The notes under the pieces are model-generated. The model was not told the DNA's origin. It worked only from the letters and a program-made list of their open reading frames with translations, and searched no databases. Shown piece after piece: positions 13,126-28,100 of a stretch of 64,000 bases of DNA. The position numbers and the translations under genes are program-made. This stretch comes from Auanema rhodensis (Eukaryota; Nematoda; Chromadorea; Rhabditida; Rhabditidae). Numbering within the stretch: position 1 is the first letter of the stretch; each line of letters starts with the position of its first letter. The stretch spans positions 3,906,001-3,970,000 of the forward strand of contig OZ059895.1 in NCBI GenBank assembly GCA_964057225.1, given 5' to 3'.

Positions 13126-16100
13126 TGCTTCCAAAAACATTTTGACAAAAATGTTTTCAAAAAATTTCAAAATAATTTAGCAAAAAGTAGATGTTTTTAG
13201 ATTCCCTTTTTCAAGGCAAAGTCGATGGACAATGTTATTCAACGAAAAAATTAATTCTTCAGGGTGAAAATCGAGGATATAAGTGTGAACTCATATCAGT
13301 TGATATCTCGGTGCATTTTTAAGCTAGCGCAAATCTGATAACACAGATCGACGCAGCTTAAAAGTCCGCATCGAATGCACTATACTACATTGAAAAACGC
13401 TTAATACAAAAATTAGTTATGATTGTTTGAAAAATGATGCATTAGTGTATGTTGAGTTTCCATGTACACTCAACATTGCTTCCAAAAACATTTTGACAAA
13501 AATGTTTTCAAAAAATTTCAAAATAATTTAGCAAAAAGTAGATGTTTTTAGATTCCCTTTTTCAAGGCAAAGTCGATGGACAATGTTATTCAACGAAAAA
13601 ATTAATTCTTCAGGGTGAAAATCGAGGATATAAGTGTGAACTCATATCAGTTGATATCTCGGTACATTTTTAAGCTAGCGCAAATCTGATAACACAGATC
13701 GACGCAGCTTAAAAATCCGCATCGAATGCACTATACTTCATTGAAAAACGCTTAATACAAAAATTAGTTATGATCGTTTGAAAAATGATGCATTAGTGTA
13801 TGTTGAGTTTCCATGTACACTCAACATTGCTTCCAAAAACATTTTGACAAAAATTTTTTCAAAAAATTTCAAAATAATTTAGCAAAAAGTAGATGTTTTT
13901 AGATTCCTTTTTTCAAGGCAAAGACGATGGACAATGTTATTCAACGAAAAAATTAATTCTTCAGGGTGAAAATCGAGGATATAAGTGTGAACTCATATCA
14001 GTTGATATCTCGGTACATTTTTAAGCTAGCGCAAATCTGATAACACAGATCGACGCAGCTTAAAAATCCGCATCGAATGCACTATACTTCATTGAAAAAC
14101 GCTTAATACAAAAATTAGTTATGATCGTTTGAAAAATGATGCATTAGTGTATGTTGAGTTTCCATGTACACTCAACATTGCTTCCAAAAACATTTTGACA
14201 AAAATGTTTTCAAAAAATTTCAAAATAATTTAGCAAAAAGTAGATGTTTTTAGATTCCTTTTTTTATGGCAAAGACGATGGACAATGTTATTCAACGTAA
14301 AAATTAATTCTTCAGGGTGAAAATCGAGGATATAAGTGTGAACTCATATCAGTTGATATCTCGGTACATTTTTAAGCTAGCGCAAATCTGATAACACAGA
14401 TCGACGCAGCTTAAAAATCCGCATCGAAAGCACTATACTACATTGAGAAACGCTTAATACAAAAATTAGTTATGATCGTTTGAAAAATGATGCATTAGTG
14501 TATGTTGAGTTTCCATGTACACTCAACATTGCTTCCAAAAACATTTTGACAAAAAGTTTTTCGAAAAATTTCAGAATAATTTAGCAAAAAGTAGATGTTT
14601 TTAGATTCCTTTTTTTATGGCAAAGACGATGGACAATGTTATTCAACGTAAAAATTAATTCTTCAGGGTGAAAATCGAGGATATAAGTGTGAACTTATAT
14701 CAGTTGATATCTCGGTGCATTTTTAAGCTAGCGCAAATCTGATAACACAGATCGACGCAGCTTAAAAATCCGCATCGAAAGCACTATACTACATTGAGAA
14801 ACGCTTAATACAAAAATTAGTTTAGATCGTTTGAAAAATGATGCATTAGTGTATGTTGAGTTTCCATGTACACTCAACATTGCTTCCAAAAACATTTTGA
14901 CAAAAAGTTTTTCGAAAAATTTCAGAATAATTTAGCAAAAAGTAGATGTTTTTAGATTCCTTTTTTCAAGGCAAAGACGATGGACAATGTTATTCAACGA
15001 AAAAATTAATTCTTCAGGGTGAAAATCGAGGATATAAGTGTGAACTCATATCAGTTGATATCTCGGTACATTTTTAAGCTAGCGCAAATCTGATAACACA
15101 GATCGACGCAGCTTAAAAATCCGCATCGAAAGCACTATACTACATTGAGAAACGCTTAATACAAAAATTAGTTTAGATCGTTTGAAAAATGATGCATTAG
15201 TGTATGTTGAGTTTCCATGTACACTCAACATTGCTTCCAAAAACATTTTGACAAAAATTTTTTCGTTAAATTTCATAATAATTCAGCAAAAAGTAGATGT
15301 TTTTAGATTCCTTTTTTCAAGGCAAAGACGATGGACAATGTTATTCAACGAAAAAATTAATTCTTCAGGGTGAAAATCGAGGATATAAGTGTGAACTTAT
15401 ATCAGTTGATATCTCGGTGCATTTTTAAGCTAGCGCAAATCTGATAACACAGATCGACGCAGCTTAAAAATCCGCATCGAATGCACTATACTACATTGAG
15501 AAACGCTTAATACAAAAATTAGTTTAGATCGTTTGAAAAATGATGCATTAGTGTATGTTGAGTTTCCATGTACACTCAACATTGCTTCCAAAAACATTTT
15601 GACAAAAATTTTTTCGAAAAATTTCAGAATAATTCAGCAAAAAGTAGATGTTTTTAGATTCCTTTTTTCAAGGCAAAGACGATGGACAATGTTATTCAAC
15701 GAAAAAATTAATTCTTCAGGGTGAAAATCGAGGAAATAAGTGTGAACTTATATCAGTTGATATCTCGGTGCATTTATAAGCTAGCGCAAATCTGATAACA
15801 CAGATCGACGCAGCTTAAAAATCCGCATCGAATGCACTATACTACATTGAAAAACGCTTAATACAAAAATTAGTTATGATCGTTTGAAAAATGATGCATT
15901 AGTGTATGTTGAGTTTCCATGTACACTCAACATTGCTTCCAAAAACATTTTGACAAAAATGTTTTCAAAACATTTCAAAATAATTTAGCAAAAAGTAGAT
16001 GCTTTTAGATTCCTTTTTTCAAGGCAAAGACGATGGACAATGTTATTCAACGAAAAAATTAATTCTTCAGGGTGAAAATCGAGGATATAAGTGTGAACTC

Positions 16101-19100
16101 ATATCAGTTGATATCTCGGTACATTTTTAAGCTAGCGCAAATCTGATAACACAGATCGACGCAGCTTAAAAATCCGCATCGAATGCACTATACTTCATTG
16201 AAAAACGCTTAATACAAAAATTAGTTATGATCGTTTGAAAAATGATGCATTAGTGTATGTTGAGTTTCCATGTACACTCAACATTGCTTCCAAAAACATT
16301 TTGACAAAAAGTTTTTCGAAAAATTTCAGAATAATTTAGCAAAAAGTAGATGTTTTTAGATTCCTTTTCTCATGGCAAAGACGATGGACAATGTTATTCA
16401 ACGAAAAAATTAATTCTTCAGGGTGAAAATCGAGGATATAAGTGTGAACTTATATCAGTTGATATCTCGGTGCATTTATAAGCTAGCGCAAATCTGATAA
16501 CACAGATCGACGCAGCTTAAAAATCCGCATCGAATGCACTATACTACATTGAAAAACGCTTAATACAAAAATTAGTTATGATCGTTTGAAAAATGATGCA
16601 TTAGTGTATGTTGAGTTTCCATGTACACTCAACATTGCTTCCAAAAACATTTTGACAAAAATTTTTTCAAAACATTTCAAAATAATTTAGCAAAAAGTAG
16701 ATGTTTTTAGATTCCTTTTTTCAAGGCAAAGACGATGGACAATGTTATTCAACGAAAAAATTAATTCTTCAGGGTGAAAATCGAGGATATAAGTGTGAAC
16801 TTATATCAGTTGATATCTCGGTGCATTTTTAAGCTAGCGCATATCTGATAACACAGATCGACGCAGCTTAAAAATCCGCATCGAATGCACTATACTACAT
16901 TGAAAAACGCTTAATACAAAAATTAGTTATGATCGTTTGAAAAATGATGCATTAGTGTATGTTGAGTTTCCATGTACACTCAACATTGCTTCCAAAAACA
17001 TTTTGACAAAAATTTTTTCAAAAAATTTCAAAATAATTTAGCAAAAAGTAGATGTTTTTAGATTCCTTTTTTCAAGGCAAAGACGATGGACAATGTTATT
17101 CAACGAAAAAATTAATTCTTCAGGGTGAAAATCGAGGATATAAGTGTGAACTTATATCAGTTGATATCTTGGTGCATTTATAAGCTAGCGCAAATCTGAT
17201 AACACAGATCGACGCAGCTTAAAAATCCGCATCGAATGCACTATACTACATTGAAAAACGCTTAATACAAAAATTAGTTATGATCGTTTGAAAAATGATG
17301 CATTAGTGTATGTTGAGTTTCCATGTACACTCAACATTGCTTCCAAAAACATTTTGACAAAAATGTTTTCAAAAAATTTCAAAATAATTTAGCAAAAAGT
17401 AGATGCTTTTAGATTCCTTTTTTCAAGGCAAAGACGATGGACAATGTTATTCAACGAAAAAATTAATTCTTCAGGGTGAAAATCGAGGATATAAGTGTGA
17501 ACTCATATCAGTTGATATCTCGGTACATTTTTAAGCTAGCGCAAATCTGATAACACAGATCGACGCAGCTTAAAAATCCGCATCGAATGCACTATACTTC
17601 ATTGAAAAACGCTTAATACAAAAATTAGTTATGATCGTTTGAAAAATGATGCATTAGTGTATGTTGAGTTTCCATGTACACTCAACATTGCTTCCAAAAA
17701 CATTTTGACAAAAAGTTTTTCAAAAAATTTCAGAATAATTTAGCAAAAAGTAGATGTTTTTAGATTCCTTTTTTTATGGCAAAGACGATGGACAATGTTA
17801 TTCAACGTAAAAATTAATTCTTCAGGGTGAAAATCGAGGATATAAGTGTGAACTTATATCAGTTGATATCTCGGTGCATTTTTAAGCTAGCGCAAATCTG
17901 ATAACACAGATCGACGCAGCTTAAAAATCCGCATCGAAAGCACTATACTACATTGAGAAACGCTTAATACAAAAATTAGTTTAGATCGTTTGAAAAATGA
18001 TGCATTAGTGTATGTTGAGTTTCCATGTACACTCAACATTGCTTCCAAAAACATTTTGACAAAAAGTTTTTCAAAAAATTTCAGAATAATTTAGCAAAAA
18101 GTAGATGTTTTTAGATTCCTTTTTTTATGGCAAAGACGATGGACAATGTTATTCAACGTAAAAATTAATTCTTCAGGGTGAAAATCGAGGATATAAGTGT
18201 GAACTTATATCAGTTGATATCTCGGTGCATTTTTAAGCTAGCGCAAATCTGATAACACAGATCGACGCAGCTTAAAAATCCGCATCGAAAGCACTATACT
18301 ACATTGAGAAACGCTTAATACAAAAATTAGTTTAGATCGTTTGAAAAATGATGCATTAGTGTATGTTGAGTTTCCATGTACACTCAACATTGCTTCCAAA
18401 AACATTTTGACAAAAAGTTTTTCGAAAAATTTCAGAATAATTTAGCAAAAAGTAGATGTTTTTAGATTCCTTTTCTCATGGCAAAGACGATGGACAATGT
18501 TATTCAACGAAAAAATTAATTCTTCAGGGTGAAAATCGAGGATATATGTGTGAACTTATATCAGTTGATATCTCGGTGCATTTATAAGCTAGCGCAAATC
18601 TGATAACACAGATCGACGCAGCTTAAAAATCCGCATCGAATGCACTATACTACATTGAAAAACGCTTAATACAAAAATTAGTTATGATCGTTTGAAAAAT
18701 GATGCATTAGTGTATGTTGAGTTTCCATGTACACTCAACATTGCTTCCAAAAACATTTTGACAAAAAGTTTTTCAAAAAATTTCAGAATAATTTAGCAAA
18801 AAGTAGATGTTTTTAGATTCCTTTTTTTATGGCAAAGACGATGGACAATGTTATTCAACGTAAAAATTAATTCTTCAGGGTGAAAATCGAGGATATAAGT
18901 GTGAACTTATATCAGTTGATATCTCGGTGCATTTTTAAGCTTGCGCATATCTGATAACACAGATCGACGCAGCTTAAAAATCCGCATCGAATGCACTATA
19001 CTACATTGAAAAACGCTTAATACAAAAATTAGTTTAGATCGTTTGAAAAATGATGCATTAGTGTATGTTGAGTTTCCATGTACACTCAACATTGCTTCCA

Positions 19101-22100
19101 AAAACATTTTGACAAAAAGTTTTTCGAAAAATTTCAGAATAATTTAGCAAAAAGTAGATGTTTTTAGATTCCTTTTCTCATGGCAAAGACGATGGACAAT
19201 GTTATTCAACGAAAAAATTAATTCTTCAGGGTGAAAATCGAGGATATAAGTGTGAACTTATATCAGTTGATATCTTGGTGCATTTATAAGCTAGCGCAAA
19301 TCTGATAACACAGATCGACGCAGCTTAAAAATCCGCATCGAATGCACTATACTACATTGAAAAACGCTTAATACAAAAATTAGTTATGATCGTTTGAAAA
19401 ATGATGCATTAGTGTATGTTGAGTTTCCATGTACACTCAACATTGCTTCCAAAAACATTTTGACAAAAATTTTTTCAAAACATTTCAAAATAATTTAGCA
19501 AAAAGTAGATGTTTTTAGATTCCTTTTTTCAAGGCAAAGACGATGGACAATGTAATTCAACGAAAAAATTAATTCTTCAGGGTGAAAATCGAGGATATAA
19601 GTGTGAACTTATATCAGTTGATATCTCGGTGCATTTTTAAGCTTGCGCATATCTGATAACACAGATCGACGCAGCTTAAAAATCCGCATCGAATGCACTA
19701 TACTACATTGAAAAACGCTTAATACAAAAATTAGTTATGATCGTTTGAAAAATGATGCATTAGTGTATGTTGAGTTTCCATGTACACTCAACATTGCTTC
19801 CAAAAACATTTTGACAAAAATTTTTTCAAAACATTTCAAAATAATTTAGCAAAAAGTAGATGTTTTTAGATTCCTTTTTTCAAGGCAAAGACGATGGACA
19901 ATGTAATTCAACGAAAAAATTAATTCTTCAGGGTGAAAATCGAGGATATAAGTGTGAACTTATATCAGTTGATATCTCGGTGCATTTTTAAGCTTGCGCA
20001 TATCTGATAACACAGATCGACGCAGCTTAAAAATCCGCATCGAATGCACTATACTACATTGAAAAACGCTTAATACAAAAATTAGTTATGATCGTTTGAA
20101 AAATGATGCATTAGTGTATGTTGAGTTTCCATGTACACTCAACATTGCTTCCAAAAACATTTTGACAAAAATTTTTTCAAAAAATTTCAAAATAATTTAG
20201 CAAAAAGTAGATGTTTTTAGATTCCTTTTTTCAAGGCAAAGACGATGGACAATGTTATTCAACGAAAAAATTAATTCTTCAGGGTGAAAATCGAGGATAT
20301 AAGTGTGAACTTATATCAGTTGATATCTTGGTGCATTTATAAGCTAGCGCAAATCTGATAACACAGATCGACGCAGCTTAAAAATCCGCATCGAATGCAC
20401 TATACTACATTGAAAAACGCTTAATACAAAAATTAGTTATGATCGTTTGAAAAATGATGCATTAGTGTATGTTGAGTTTCCATGTACACTCAACATTGCT
20501 TCCAAAAACATTTTGACAAAAATGTTTTCAAAAAATTTCAAAATAATTTAGCAAAAAGTAGATGCTTTTAGATTCCTTTTTTCAAGGCAAAGACGATGGA
20601 CAATGTTATTCAACGAAAAAATTAATTCTTCAGGGTGAAAATCGAGGATATAAGTGTGAACTCATATCAGTTGATATCTCGGTACATTTTTAAGCTAGCG
20701 CAAATCTGATAACACAGATCGACGCAGCTTAAAAATCCGCATCGAATGCACTATACTTCATTGAAAAACGCTTAATACAAAAATTAGTTATGATCGTTTG
20801 AAAAATGATGCATTAGTGTATGTTGAGTTTCCATGTACACTCAACATTGCTTCCAAAAACATTTTGACAAAAAGTTTTTCAAAAAATTTCAGAATAATTT
20901 AGCAAAAAGTAGATGTTTTTAGATTCCTTTTTTTATGGGAAAGACGATGGACAATGTTATTCAACGTAAAAATTAATTCTTCAGGGTGAAAATCGAGGAT
21001 ATAAGTGTGAACTTATATCAGTTGATATCTTGGTGCATTTATAAGCTAGCGCAAATCTGATAACACAGATCGACGCAGCTTAAAAATCCGCATCGAATGC
21101 ACTATACTACATTGAAAAACGCTTAATACAAAAATTAGTTATGATCGTTTGAAAAATGATGCATTAGTGTATGTTGAGTTTCCATGTACACTCAACATTG
21201 CTTCCAAAAACATTTTGACAAAAAGTTTTTCAAAAAATTTCAGAATAATTTAGCAAAAAGTAGATGTTTTTAGATTCCTTTTTTTATGGCAAAGACGATG
21301 GACAATGTTATTCAACGTAAAAATTAATTCTTCAGGGTGAAAATCGAGGATATAAGTGTGAACTTATATCAGTTGATATCTCGGTGCATTTTTAAGCTAG
21401 CGCAAATCTGATAACACAGATCGACGCAGCTTAAAAATCCGCATCGAAAGCACTATACTACATTGAGAAACGCTTAATACAAAAATTAGTTTAGATCGTT
21501 TGAAAAATGATGCATTAGTGTATGTTGAGTTTCCATGTACACTCAACATTGCTTCCAAAAACATTTTGACAAAAATTTTTTCGAAAAATTTCAGAATAAT
21601 TCAGCAAAAAGTAGATGTTTTTAGATTCCTTTTTTCAAGGCAAAGACGATGGACAATGTTATTCAACGAAAAATTTAATTCTTCAGGGTGAAAATCGAGG
21701 ATATAAGTGTGAACTTATATCAGTTGATATCTCGGTGCATTTTTAAGCTAGCGCAAATCTGATAACACAGATCGACGCAGCTTAAAAATCCGCATCGAAT
21801 GCACTATACTACATTGAAAAACGCTTAATACAAAAATTAGTTTAGATCGTTTGAAAAATGATGCATTAGTGTATGTTGAGTTTCCATGTACACTCAACAT
21901 TGCTTCCAAAAACATTTTGACAAAAATTTTTTCGAAAAATTTCAGAATAATTCAGCAAAAAGTAGATGTTTTTAGATTCCTTTTTTCAAGGCAAAGACGA
22001 TGGACAATGTTATTCATCGAAAAAATTAATTCTTCAGGGTGAAAATCGAGGATATAAGTGTGAACTTATATCAGTTGATATCTCGGTGCATTTATAAGCT

Positions 22101-25100
22101 AGCGCAAATCTGATAACACAGATCGACGCAGCTTAAAAATCCGCATCGAATGCACTATACTACATTGAAAAACGCTTAATACAAAAATTAGTTTAGATCG
22201 TTTGAAAAATGATGCATTAGTGTATGTTGAGTTTCCATGTACACTCAACATTGCTTCCAAAAACATTTTGACAAAAAGTTTTTCAAAAAATTTCAGAATA
22301 ATTTAGCAAAAAGTAGATGTTTTTAGATTCCTTTTTTTATGGCAAAGACGATGGACAATGTTATTCAACGTAAAAATTAATTCTTCAGGGTGAAAATCGA
22401 GGATATAAGTGTGAACTTATATCAGTTGATATCTTGGTGCATTTATAAGCTAGCGCAAATCTGATAACACAGATCGACGCAGCTTAAAAATCCGCATCGA
22501 ATGCACTATACTACATTGAAAAACGCTTAATACAAAAATTAGTTATGATCGTTTGAAAAATGATGCATTAGTGTATGTTGAGTTTCCATGTACACTCAAC
22601 ATTGCTTCCAAAAACATTTTGACAAAAAGTTTTTCAAAAAATTTCAGAATAATTTAGCAAAAAGTAGATGTTGTTAGATTCCTTTTTTTATGGCAAAGAC
22701 GATGGACAATGTTATTCAACGTAAAAATTAATTCTTCAGGGTGAAAATCGAGGATATAAGTGTGAACTTATATCAGTTGTTATCTCGGTGCATTTTTAAG
22801 CTAGCGCAAATCTGATAACACAGATCGACGCAGCTTAAAAATCCGCATCGAAAGCACTATACTACATTGAGAAACGCTTAATACAAAAATTAGTTTAGAT
22901 CGTTTGAAAAATGATGCATTAGTGTATGTTGAGTTTCCATGTACACTCAACATTGCTTCCAAAAACATTTTGACAAAAATTTTTTCGAAAAATTTCAGAA
23001 TAATTCAGCAAAAAGTAGATGTTTTTAGATTCCTTTTTTCAAGGCAAAGACGATGGACAATGTTATTCAACGAAAAATTTAATTCTTCAGGGTGAAAATC
23101 GAGGATATAAGTGTGAACTTATATCAGTTGATATCTCGGTGCATTTTTAAGCTAGCGCAAATCTGATAACACAGATCGACGCAGCTTAAAAATCCGCATC
23201 GAATGCACTATACTACATTGAGAAACGCTTAATACAAAAATTAGTTTAGATCGTTTGAAAAATGATGCATTAGTGTATGTTGAGTTTCCATGTACACTCA
23301 ACATTGCTTCCAAAAACATTTTGACAAAAATTTTTTCGAAAAATTTCAGAATAATTCAGCAAAAAGTAGATGTTTTTAGATTTCTTTTTTCAAGGCAAAG
23401 ACGATGGACAATGTTATTCATCGAAAAAATTAATTCTTCAGGGTGAAAATCGAGGATAAAAGTGTGAACTTATATCAGTTGATATCTCGGTGCATTTATA
23501 AGCTAGCGCAAATCTGATAACACAGATCGACGCAGCTTAAAAATCCGCATCGAATGCACTATACTACATTGAAAAACGCTTAATACAAAAATTAGTTATG
23601 ATCGTTTGAAAAATGATGCATTAGTGTATGTTGAGTTTCCATGTACGCTCAACATTGCTTCCAAAAACATTTTGACAAAAATTTTTTCAAAACATTTCAA
23701 AATAATTTAGCAAAAAGTAGATGTTTTTAGATTCCTTTTTTCAAGGCAAAGACGATGGACAATGTTATTCAACGAAAAATTTAATTCTTCAGGGTGAAAA
23801 TCGAGGATATAAGTGTGAACTTATATCAGTTGATATCTCGGTGCATTTTTAAGCTAGCGCAAATCTGATAACACAGATCGACGCAGCTTAAAAATCCGCA
23901 TCGAATGCACTATACTACATTGAGAAACGCTTAATACAAAAATTAGTTTAGATCGTTTGAAAAATGATGCATTAGTGTATGTTGAGTTTCCATGTACACT
24001 CAACATTGCTTCCAAAAACATTTTGACAAAAATTTTTTCGAAAAATTTCAGAATAATTCAGCAAAAAGTAGATGTTTTTAGATTCCTTTTTTCAAGGCAA
24101 AGACGATGGACAATGTTATTCATCGAAAAAATTAATTCTTCAGGGTGAAAATCGAGGATATAAGTGTGAACTTATATCAGTTGATATCTCGGTGCATTTA
24201 TAAGCTAGCGCAAATCTGATAACACAGATCGACGCAGCTTAAAAATCCGCATCGAATGCACTATACTACATTGAAAAACGCTTAATACAAAAATTAGTTA
24301 TGATCGTTTGAAAAATGATGCATTAGTGTATGTTGAGTTTCCATGTACACTCAACATTGCTTCCAAAAACATTTTGACAAAAATGTTTTCAAAAAATTTC
24401 AAAATAATTTAGCAAAAAGTAGATGCTTTTAGATTCCTTTTTTCAAGGCAAAGACGATGGACAATGTTATTCAACGAAAAAATTAATTCTTCAGGGTGAA
24501 AATCGAGGATATAAGTGTGAACTTATATCAGTTGATATCTCGGTGCATTTTTAAGCTAGCGCAAATCTGATAACACAGATCGACGCAGCTTAAAAATCCG
24601 CATCGAATGCACTATACTACATTGAGAAACGCTTAATACAAAAATTAGTTTAGATCGTTTGAAAAATGATGCATTAGTGTATGTTGAGTTTCCATGTACA
24701 CTCAACATTGCTTCCAAAAACATTTTGACAAAAATTTTTTCGAAAAATTTCAGAATAATTCAGCAAAAAGTAGATGTTTTTAGATTCCTTTTTTCAAGGC
24801 AAAGACGATGGACAATGTTATTCATCGAAAAAATTAATTCTTCAGGGTGAAAATCGAGGATATAAGTGTGAACTTATATCAGTTGATATCTCGGTGCATT
24901 TATAAGCTAGCGCAAATCTGATAACACAGATCGACGCAGCTTAAAAATCCGCATCGAATGCACTATACTACATTGAAAAACGCTTAATACAAAAATTAGT
25001 TATGATCGTTTGAAAAATGATGCATTAGTGTATGTTGAGTTTCCATGTACACTCAACATTGCTTCCAAAAACATTTTGACAAAAATTTTTTCAAAAAATT

Positions 25101-28100
25101 TCAAAATAATTTAGCAAAAAGTAGATGTTTTTAGATTCCTTTTTTCAAGGCAAAGACGATGGACAATGTTATTCAACGAAAAAATTAATTCTTCAGGGTG
25201 AAAATCGAGGATATAAGTGTGAACTTATATCAGTTGATATCTTGGTGCATTTATAAGCTAGCGCAAATCTGATAACACAGATCGACGCAGCTTAAAAATC
25301 CGCATCGAATGCACTATACTACATTGAAAAACGCTTAATACAAAAATTAGTTATGATCGTTTGAAAAATGATGCATTAGTGTATGTTGAGTTTCCATGTA
25401 CACTCAACATTGCTTCCAAAAACATTTTGACAAAAATGTTTTCAAAAAATTTCAAAATAATTTAGCAAAAAGTAGATGCTTTTAGATTCCTTTTTTCAAG
25501 GCAAAGTCGATGGACAATGTTATTCAACGAAAAAATTAATTCTTCAGGGTGAAAATCGAGGATATAAGTGTGAACTCATATCAGTTGATATCTCGGTACA
25601 TTTTTAAGCTAGCGCAAATCTGATAACACAGATCGACGCAGCTTAAAAATCCGCATCGAATGCACTATACTTCATTGAAAAACGCTTAATACAAAAATTA
25701 GTTATGATCGTTTGAAAAATGATGCATTAGTGTATGTTGAGTTTCCATGTACACTCAACATTGCTTCCAAAAACATTTTGACAAAAATTTTTTCAAAAAA
25801 TTTCAAAATAATTTAGCAAAAAGTAGATGTTTTTAGATTCCTTTTTTCAAGGCAAAGACGATGGACAATGTTATTCAACGAAAAAATTAATTCTTCAGGG
25901 TGAAAATCGAGGATATAAGTGTGAACTCATATCAGTTGATATCTCGGTACATTTTTAAGCTAGCGCAAATCTGATAACACAGATCGACGCAGCTTAAAAA
26001 TCCGCATCGAATGCACTATACTTCATTGAAAAACGCTTAATACAAAAATTAGTTATGATCGTTTGAAAAATGATGCATTAGTGTATGTTGAGTTTCCATG
26101 TACACTCAACATTGCTTCCAAAAACATTTTGACAAAAAGTTTTTCGAAAAATTTCAGAATAATTTAGCAAAAAGTAGATGTTTTTAGATTCCTTTTTTCA
26201 TGGCAAAGACGATGGACAATGTTATTCAACGAAAAAATTAATTCTTCAGGGTGAAAATTGAGGATATAAGTGTGAACTTATATCAGTTGATATCTCGGTG
26301 CATTTATAAGCTAGCGCAAATCTGATAACACAGATCGACGCAGCTTAAAAATCCCCATCGAATGCACTATACTACATTGAAAAACGCTTAATACAAAAAT
26401 TAGTTATGATCGTTTGAAAAATGATGCATTAGTGTATGTTGAGTTTCCATGTACACTCAACATTGCTTCCAAAAACATTTTGACAAAAAGTTTTTCGAAA
26501 AATTTCAGAATAATTTAGCAAAAAGTAGATGTTTTTAGATTCCTTTTTTTATGGCAAAGATGATGGACAATGTTATTCAACGTAAAAATTAATTCTTCAG
26601 GGTGAAAATCGAGGATATAAGTGTGAACTTATATCAGTTGATATCTCGGTGCATTTTTAAGCTAGCGCAAATCTGATAACACAGATCGACGCAGCTTAAA
26701 AATCCGCATCGAATGCACTATACTACATTGAGAAACGCTTAATACAAAAATTAGTTTAGATCGTTTGAAAAATGATGCATTAGTGTATGTTGAGTTTCCA
26801 TGTACACTCAACATTGCTTCCAAAAACATTTTGACAAAAATTTTTTCGAAAAATTTCAGAATAATTCAGCAAAAAGTAAATGTTTTTAGATTCCTTTTTT
26901 CAAGGCAAAGACGATGGACAATGTTATTCAACGAAAAAATTAATTCTTCAGGGTGAAAATCGAGGATATAAGTGTGAACTTATATCAGTTGATATCTCGG
27001 TGCATTTATAAGCTAGCGCAAATCTGATAACACAGATCGACGCAGCTTAAAAATCCGCATCGAATGCACTATACTACATTGAAAAACGCTTAATACAAAA
27101 ATTAGTTTAGATCGTTTGAAAAATGATGCATTAGTGTATGTTGAGTTTCCATGTACACTCAACATTGCTTCCAAAAACATTTTGACAAAAATTTTTTCGA
27201 AAAATTTCAGAATAATTCAGCAAAAAGTAGATGTTTTTAGATTCCTTTTTTTATGGCAAAGATGATGGACAATGTTATTCAACGAAAAAATTAATTCTTC
27301 AGGGTGAAAATCGAGGATATAAGTGTGAACTCATATCAGTTGATATCTCGGTACATTTTTAAGCTAGCGCAAATCTGATAACACAGATCGACGCAGCTTA
27401 AAAATCCGCATCGAATGCACTATACTTCATTGAAAAACGCTTAATACAAAAATTAGTTATGATCGTTTGAAAAATGATGCATTAGTGTATGTTGAGTTTC
27501 CATGTACACTCAACATTGCTTCCAAAAACATTTTGACAAAAAGTTTTTCGAAAAATTTCAGAATAATTTAGCAAAAAGTAGATGTTTTTAGATTCCTTTT
27601 TTCATGGCAAAGACGATGGACAATGTTATTCAACGAAAAAATTAATTCTTCAGGGTGAAAATTGAGGATATAAGTGTGAACTTATATCAGTTGATATCTC
27701 GGTGCATTTATAAGCTAGCGCAAATCTGATAACACAGATCGACGCAGCTTAAAAATCCCCATCGAATGCACTATACTACATTGAAAAACGCCTAATACAA
27801 AAATTAGTTATGATCGTTTGAAAAATGATGCATTAGTGTATGTTGAGTTTCCATGTACACTCAACATTGCTTCCAAAAACATTTTGACAAAAAGTTTTTC
27901 GAAAAATTTCAGAATAATTTAGCAAAAAGTAGATGTTTTCAGATTCCTTTTTTTATGGCAAAGATGATGGACAATGTTATTCAACGTAAAAATTAATTCT
28001 TCAGGGTGAAAATCGAGGATATAAGTGTGAACTTATATCAGTTGATATCTCGGTGCATTTATAAGCTAGCGCAAATCTGATAACACAGATCGACGCAGCT

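Noticed and set aside
15182-26956. Repeated 63-codon plus-strand frames in satellite B
   Set aside because: They begin at TTG, not ATG, recur only because the monomer is 351 bp (a multiple of three), and are broken by stops in most monomers. They have no domain; this is satellite DNA.
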